A stretch of DNA of 9,923 nt from a bacterium (lineage in GTDB: Bacteria > Planctomycetota > JACOTG01 > JAUIME01), in the NCBI GenBank assembly GCA_030433195.1, contig JAUIME010000128.1:1-9923 (forward strand), written 5' to 3'. Positions 6,319-9,923 of the stretch are shown piece by piece. Position 1 is the first letter of the stretch; each line of letters begins with the position of its first letter. Position numbers and translations under genes: made by a program. The notes under the pieces were generated by a model. It was given only the letters and a program-made list of their open reading frames with translations. It was not told the DNA's origin and did not search any database.

Positions 6319-8803
6319 GAATCCGTCCGGACGGCGCCCGAGGCGCAAGTCCGGAGGCCGTCGCCGCCGTTCGGGCAAAGACCCCGCGGCGAGCGATCCG
6401 AACGCGCCCGACGTGCGCGATTCGGACACCGCGTCGCGCGACGAAGGTGCGCAGGCCACGAAGACGAAAATCGAGACCGAGGCGCGTCCGAGCGGTGCAC
6501 CCGAGCGCGAGGGCGATTCCGAGCCCCGGACGCCGCGCCGCGGGCGATCGCGCGGGAAGCGTGGGGGCCGTTCGTCCGGTGGAACCGGTGCGACGACACC
6601 CGCGACCACCGGCGAAGACTCCGGATCCGACCGTGACCGGACGCCGACGGCGTCCGTCGAGCGCCCCGAGCCCTCGCGGTCTTCGACGAACCCGGCTCTC
6701 GAATCTTCGGCTCTCGAAGCTTCGGGGGCGCCGCAGGATCCGTCGAACGGCAGCGAGAAGGGGGATTCGGCGGCTTCGGCGGATGCGAGCGATACGCCGG
6801 CGGCCTCCGCCACCCGCAAGCGAACTCGAGGCGGGCGCCGTCGCCGAGGCAAGGCGACCCGCGCGGCCGAGGCGGATGCGAAGGACGCACCCGCGAACGA
6901 TGCGGGGTCACCGAACGACGATCCCGATGCCGGTGACGACGCCGTCGAGGCGTCATCGAAGGCCGAAGCGAAAGCCCCGAAGAAAAAACGCCGGCGAGCC
7001 CGCGGCTCGCGCTCGTCGAAGGTCACTCCGCTCGACGCGAATGCAGCCGATGGATCCGCGAACGCTCAGGCGACGAGTGAGGGCGAGAGCGAAAGCGCCG
7101 CGGCGACCGAAGCGCCGTCGAGCCGCGCGGATGGCACCGACGAATTGTCGGCCAACGGCGAGGCGAAGCCGGCGCGTTCCCGATCGCGTCGGGGAGGGCG
7201 TGGGCGACGTGCCGGTGCGAAAGCGAAGGACAAGGACGGCGTCGACGACAAGGATGCCGGCAAGGCGAGCGAGAAGACCGCCGCGTCGACGAAGTCCGGT
7301 GAGCGACTCATGCTCATCAACACGAAGGAGCCGGAAGAGGTTCGCGTGGCGATCCTCGACGATCGTGAGCTCGACGACCTCTTGTTCGAGTCGACGGCGC
7401 AGACGTCGTACCTCAACAACATCTACCTCGGCCGCGTCGTGAACATCGAGCCGTCGATCGGTGCCGCGTTCGTCGACTTCGGCGGGGACCGCAACGGATT
7501 CCTCCACGAGTCCGACATCGTGACGGGCGCCATCGAGGCGAATCGACAATCGCCCAAGAGCGCGCTCGTCAAGACGCCGCGGGGCGAACGACGACCCATT
7601 CAGGATCTCGTGCGCAAGGGGCAATCGGTGCTCGTCCAGATCACCAAGGACGGGATCGGCAGCAAGGGCCCGACGCTCACCACCAACATTTCGATTCCCG
7701 GCCGGTATCTCGTCTTGATGCCGTATCTCGGTCGCTGCGGCGTTTCGCGCAAGATCCCCGACAAGGACGAGCGCAAGCGCCTCAAGAGTCTCCTCGGCGA
7801 CCTCGAGCCGCCGGCCGATCTCGGCGTGATCATCCGCACCGCGGGTGTCGACCGGACGAAGACGGAGCTGCAGAAGGACCTGCGGTACTTGCTGCGCTTG
7901 TGGGACGTGATCTCCAATCGCATCGAGGGCGGGCGGGCGCCGGCGACGATCTACCTCGAGTCGGACCTCATCATCCGCACGATCCGCGACTACTTCACGG
8001 GCGACATCTCGCGCGTGCTCGTCGACTCGGATACGGTGGCGCGCAAGTGCACCGACTTCTTGCGACAGGTGATGCCGCGGTACTGCAACCGCGTCGAGCA
8101 CTACAGCGGCAAGCACCCGCTGTTCCACGAATACGGCGTCGAGCCGCAGATCGAACAGATCTACCGGCGTCGGATCGACCTGCCGAGCGGCGGGTCGGTC
8201 GTGATCGAGCAGACCGAAGCGCTCGTGGCCGTCGACGTCAACTCGGGCAAGTATCGCGAAAACGAAGATCCCGAGGAGACGGCGTACCGTACCGACCTCG
8301 AGGCAATCCCCGTGATCGTGCGCCAGATCCGGCTGCGCGACCTCGGCGGGCTGCTCATCATCGACTTCATCGACATGCAGCAGGAGAAGCACCGTCGGGC
8401 CGTCGAGCGAGATCTGCGGGCGGCGCTCAAGCGAGACCGAGCGCGCGCGAAGATGACGCGGATGTCCGAGTTCGGGATCATCGAGATCACGAGGCAACGC
8501 GTGCGAGCGGGGCTCGGCAGGGCCAATTTCGAGTCGTGTCCGCATTGCCGCGGGGCGGGGCAGATCAAGACCGTCGAGTCGCAAGTGCTCGCCGCGCTGC
8601 GGCAGATCCGGGCCGTGCTCGCCCGCGATCGAGGCGGCGTCTTCGACGTCGCGATGCATCCGCAGGTGGCCTCCGTGCTGCTCAACGACAAGCGGCGCCA
8701 ACTGGCGGCGATCGAAGAAGAGTTCTCGAAGACCGTCCGGATCCACGGGCAGGCGGGAGCGCCGGTCGAGGAGTTCCGGGTCACGAGGATCCCGGGGGCG
8801 TGA
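6308..8803 (+). CDS. rng: Ribonuclease E/G family endoribonuclease with long Arg-rich N-terminal extension
   Basis: This encodes an 831-residue endoribonuclease that would cut single-stranded RNA in rRNA maturation and mRNA decay. Residues about 334-831 are the catalytic core, with an S1 RNA-binding domain ('YLGRVVNIEPSIGAAFVDFGG') and a 5'-sensor/RNase H-like region ('GVIIRTAG'). The two metal-binding aspartates are D643 in VDVNS and D686 in IDFIDM, spaced 43 residues apart as in E. coli RNase E. A Zn-link CPHC at 744-747 supports dimer pairing. The protein ends like RNase G, without a C-terminal scaffold. Residues 1-330 are instead a low-complexity Ala/Ser/Asp/Glu region with five Arg/Lys clusters at about 9-24, 77-88, 170-182, 225-238 and 290-301. 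The ATG overlaps the DUF2344 gene and has only a weak GGAAG 7 nt upstream. A later start at M335 would give a bare RNase G; the extension keeps an open, ordered codon pattern, so I keep the long form. Confidence 0.93.
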   Translation: MGTENPSGRRPRRKSGGRRRRSGKDPAASDPNAPDVRDSDTASRDEGAQATKTKIETEARPSGAPEREGDSEPRTPRRGRSRGKRGGRSSGGTGATTPATTGEDSGSDRDRTPTASVERPEPSRSSTNPALESSALEASGAPQDPSNGSEKGDSAASADASDTPAASATRKRTRGGRRRRGKATRAAEADAKDAPANDAGSPNDDPDAGDDAVEASSKAEAKAPKKKRRRARGSRSSKVTPLDANAADGSANAQATSEGESESAAATEAPSSRADGTDELSANGEAKPARSRSRRGGRGRRAGAKAKDKDGVDDKDAGKASEKTAASTKSGERLMLINTKEPEEVRVAILDDRELDDLLFESTAQTSYLNNIYLGRVVNIEPSIGAAFVDFGGDRNGFLHESDIVTGAIEANRQSPKSALVKTPRGERRPIQDLVRKGQSVLVQITKDGIGSKGPTLTTNISIPGRYLVLMPYLGRCGVSRKIPDKDERKRLKSLLGDLEPPADLGVIIRTAGVDRTKTELQKDLRYLLRLWDVISNRIEGGRAPATIYLESDLIIRTIRDYFTGDISRVLVDSDTVARKCTDFLRQVMPRYCNRVEHYSGKHPLFHEYGVEPQIEQIYRRRIDLPSGGSVVIEQTEALVAVDVNSGKYRENEDPEETAYRTDLEAIPVIVRQIRLRDLGGLLIIDFIDMQQEKHRRAVERDLRAALKRDRARAKMTRMSEFGIIEITRQRVRAGLGRANFESCPHCRGAGQIKTVESQVLAALRQIRAVLARDRGGVFDVAMHPQVASVLLNDKRRQLAAIEEEFSKTVRIHGQAGAPVEEFRVTRIPGA

Positions 8804-8841
8804 GGCGGCTCCCGGGCGCCCCCGACGGGGCGAGAAAGCAC

Positions 8842-8869
8842 TTGCGCCGGTCCGGGCGAGAAGTAAACT
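8842..8869 (+). promoter_or_regulatory. rplU: Possible sigma70-type promoter for rplU-rpmA
   Basis: TTGCGC at 8842-8847 and TAAACT at 8864-8869 are spaced by 16 nt and match the -35 and -10 boxes at three and four positions. The region between the rng stop and rplU is 109 nt, and the -10 area is AT-richer than its surroundings. Transcription would start near 8876, giving a leader of about 37 nt. This fits a ribosomal-protein unit that needs its own strong promoter, but it is read by eye only. Confidence 0.5.
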
Positions 8870-8899
8870 AAGGGCTTTTTGTCCCCGAATCTCACTCAC

Positions 8900-8907
8900 G
8901 AGGAGGT
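8900..8907 (+). promoter_or_regulatory. rplU: Strong ribosome binding site fixing the GTG start of rplU
   Basis: GAGGAGGT at 8900-8907 is an almost complete anti-16S match with 5 nt before GTG 8913. No ATG or GTG lies closer to the conserved L21 N-terminus, so this site decides the start. Confidence 0.85.
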
Positions 8908-8912
8908 CTGCC

Positions 8913-9272
8913 GTGGGCAGCACGGGAACTGCGGATCCGAGCATTGCGGGTACCGCGTACGCTATCGTCCAGGACGCGGGACGGCAATATCGCGTCAGCG
9001 AGGGCGACGAGGTCCTCGTCGATCTCAAGGACGGTGTGAACCCCGGCGATTCCATCTCCTTCGACAAGGTGTTGCTCGTTCGTGGCCAAGGTGGCGTTCG
9101 GGTCGGAAGCCCGCTCGTCGACGGCGCGAAGGTGAGCGCCGAGGTGGTCGTGGCGAAGGAAGCCGGCAAGAAGGTCGTCGTGTTCAAGTATCGGCGCCGG
9201 AAGGATTCGCGCGTCAAGAACGGCCACCGTCAGAAGTACACGAGAATCCGGATCAACCAGATCCAGGCTTGA
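8913..9272 (+). CDS. rplU: 50S ribosomal protein L21
   Basis: This encodes L21 (bL21), which binds 23S rRNA in the large subunit. The conserved family N-terminus is seen at residues 16-31 ('YAIVQDAGRQYRVSEG'), and the typical basic C-terminus has 'VVFKYRRRKDSRVKNGHRQ' and 'TRIRINQI'. The protein is 119 residues against about 103 usually. The excess is mainly a 14-residue leader (GSTGTADPSIAGTA) before the usual second residue, Tyr. The start is GTG, backed by GAGGAGGT just upstream. rpmA follows after 42 nt, the standard L21-L27 pairing. The identity is secure; only the role of the short leader is open. Confidence 0.96.
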   Translation: MGSTGTADPSIAGTAYAIVQDAGRQYRVSEGDEVLVDLKDGVNPGDSISFDKVLLVRGQGGVRVGSPLVDGAKVSAEVVVAKEAGKKVVVFKYRRRKDSRVKNGHRQKYTRIRINQIQA

Positions 9273-9314
9273 TGCGAAGTCGAGCCGGATCGATGCGAGC
9301 GGGAGCACGCTTCG

Positions 9315-9557
9315 ATGGCACATAAGAAGGGACAGGGTTCTTCGCGTAACGGTCGCGACTCCAACCCTCAATTCCGCGGCGTCAAGCGGTACGACGGCAA
9401 TCCCGTGAAGGCGGGATCGATCATCGTCCGGCAGTGCGGAACCAAGTTCCACCCCGGCAAGAATGTCGGTATGGGACGCGACTACACGCTCTTCGCGCTG
9501 ACCGACGGTCGCGTGAAATTCGGCCCGGCTCGCAAGATCGACGTGCTCGAAAACTGA
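9315..9557 (+). CDS. rpmA: 50S ribosomal protein L27
   Basis: This encodes an 80-residue L27 (bL27), whose N-terminal arm reaches toward the peptidyl-transferase centre. The sequence is typical: 'AHKKGQGSSRNGRDS' right after Met, then 'GVKRYDG', 'GSIIVRQCGTKFHPG' and 'NVGMGRDYTLFAL'. The arm starts directly at Met, with none of the cleaved leader known from Firmicutes and related bacteria, so no Prp-type protease step is expected. This fits the lack of a prp gene between rplU and rpmA. GGGAG at 9301-9305 lies 9 nt before the ATG. It probably shares a transcript with rplU. Confidence 0.97.
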   Translation: MAHKKGQGSSRNGRDSNPQFRGVKRYDGNPVKAGSIIVRQCGTKFHPGKNVGMGRDYTLFALTDGRVKFGPARKIDVLEN

Positions 9558-9578
9558 GCGAGTTCGATCTGATGAGCG

Positions 9579-9608
9579 GGCTCGAGTAGCGGTTCCCGAG
9601 CTCGAGCC
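9579..9608 (+). other. Hairpin in the rpmA-obgE intergenic region
   Basis: GGCTCGAG at 9579-9586 and CTCGAGCC at 9601-9608 form a perfect 8-bp inverted repeat with a 14-nt loop. No T tract follows. It lies 25 nt before the strong terminator hairpin, so the rpmA 3' end would carry two stem-loops. It may be an mRNA 3'-end stabiliser or have no role. Confidence 0.4.
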
Positions 9609-9633
9609 GGTCGATTCGAAGGAAACCATCGGA

Positions 9634-9678
9634 GGGAGTGGCGACTGCACCCCGCGTGCACCGTCGACTCCCTTTTTT
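9634..9678 (+). terminator. Strong intrinsic terminator after rpmA
   Basis: The stem pairs GGGAGT (9634-9639) with ACTCCC (9667-9672), CGAC (9642-9645) with GTCG (9663-9666) and TGCAC (9646-9650) with GTGCA (9656-9660). There are two-base bulges on each side and the loop is CCCGC. Six T (9673-9678) follow directly. It would end the rplU-rpmA transcript 44 nt before obgE, either fully or as an attenuator that tunes obgE expression. Confidence 0.88.
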
Positions 9679-9722
9679 CGTGCCCGCGTGGTTCGTGAGG
9701 GCCGGAGGCAGGTCTCGATCCA

Positions 9723-9923
9723 ATGATCTTCAAGGACGAAGCCGATATCTTCGTGCAGGCCGGTACCGGCGGGCACGGGTGCGTGAGCTTCCGGCGCGAG
9801 AAGTTCGTGCCCAAAGGTGGCCCCGACGGCGGCAACGGCGGTAGCGGCGGGGACGTCGTGCTGCGCGCCGTGGATGGGCTCGTGACGCTGCGCGACATGG
9901 TGCAGCGCGTCCATCATCGCGCC
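9723..9923 (+). CDS. obgE: GTPase Obg/CgtA, N-terminal part, cut by window end
   Basis: The first 67 codons of an Obg-family GTPase are present; the frame stays open to the window edge. Obg binds the 50S subunit late in assembly and links ribosome making to stress and growth control. What is visible is the start of the glycine-rich Obg domain: 'MIFKDEADIFVQAGTGGHGCVSFRREKF' (read as family signature), then 'VPKGGPDGGNGG'. The GTPase domain would lie outside the window. GGAGG at 9704-9708 is 14 nt before the ATG, rather far, and a weaker AGG at 9710-9712 is closer. No good promoter is visible in the 44 nt after the rpmA terminator, so expression may depend on read-through. The order rplU-rpmA-obgE is widely conserved. 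Confidence 0.96.
   Translation, partial: MIFKDEADIFVQAGTGGHGCVSFRREKFVPKGGPDGGNGGSGGDVVLRAVDGLVTLRDMVQRVHHRA

Noticed and set aside
8817..8832. Hairpin CGCCCC/GGGGCG after the RNase stop, as a terminator
   Set aside because: The 6-bp stem with a 4-nt loop is followed by AGAAAG, not a T tract. The T run at 8876-8880 is over 40 nt away, so I do not call it a terminator.
6953..9217. Long open frame on the - strand opposite the RNase gene
   Set aside because: It is opposite a certain gene. Strong GC bias at third codon positions removes stops from the antisense frame, and its Arg/Asp/Leu-rich translation resembles no family. The same holds for - strand frames at 217-1257, 1127-2965, 3520-5430 and 8892-9917.
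1..9923. Mobile elements, CRISPR array, tRNA or rRNA genes, riboswitch
   Set aside because: No regularly spaced repeats, transposase-like frames, tRNA cloverleaf or rRNA motifs were seen. The intergenic gaps are too short or lack a recognisable aptamer pattern.

Overview
The window is a high-GC, densely coded bacterial chromosome segment in which every confident gene lies on the + strand. It joins two conserved blocks. The first (220-5406) is the alignment and secretin part of a type IV pilus or related envelope machine: pilM, pilN, an enlarged pilO-like gene and a pilQ-like secretin. The second (5665 to the end) is a housekeeping block: a DUF2344/TIGR03936 protein, an RNase E/G endoribonuclease, ribosomal proteins L21 and L27, and the start of the GTPase gene obgE. 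An outer-membrane secretin means a diderm organism. The GC-rich coding, good Shine-Dalgarno sites, secretin layout and long disordered extension on the RNase would suit Planctomycetota or a deltaproteobacterium-like lineage. This placement is an inference; no marker here settles it.

Layout: 1-219 is a leader of unresolved content ahead of pilM. pilM and pilN are 1 nt apart, pilN and pilO 30 nt, pilO and pilQ 53 nt, so they are probably one transcript. A clear intrinsic terminator (5455-5501) follows pilQ. A 9-bp inverted repeat and a possible sigma70-type promoter then precede the DUF2344 gene, whose end overlaps the RNase gene by 11 nt. A second possible promoter and a very strong Shine-Dalgarno site precede rplU. 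rpmA follows after 42 nt. A strong terminator with a T6 tract sits between rpmA and obgE, and obgE is cut by the window end.

How the genes work together: PilM (cytoplasmic, actin-like) should bind the INLLP motif at the PilN N-terminus. PilN and PilO span the inner membrane and would link to the PilQ secretin through the periplasm. No separate pilP is present. Instead the PilO-like protein carries a PilP-like RRDPF motif after its PilO domain, followed by a new helical region. PilQ ends in an acidic tail of three 10-residue repeats, and PilN ends in a Lys/Ala-rich tail. In the second block the RNase, L21, L27 and Obg act in RNA processing and large-subunit ribosome assembly.

No mobile element, CRISPR array, tRNA or rRNA was seen. 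The most unusual points are the PilO/PilP-like hybrid, the charged tails of PilQ and PilN, the about 330-residue Arg-rich N-terminal extension of the RNase, and the DUF2344 gene without its usual adjacent radical-SAM partner.
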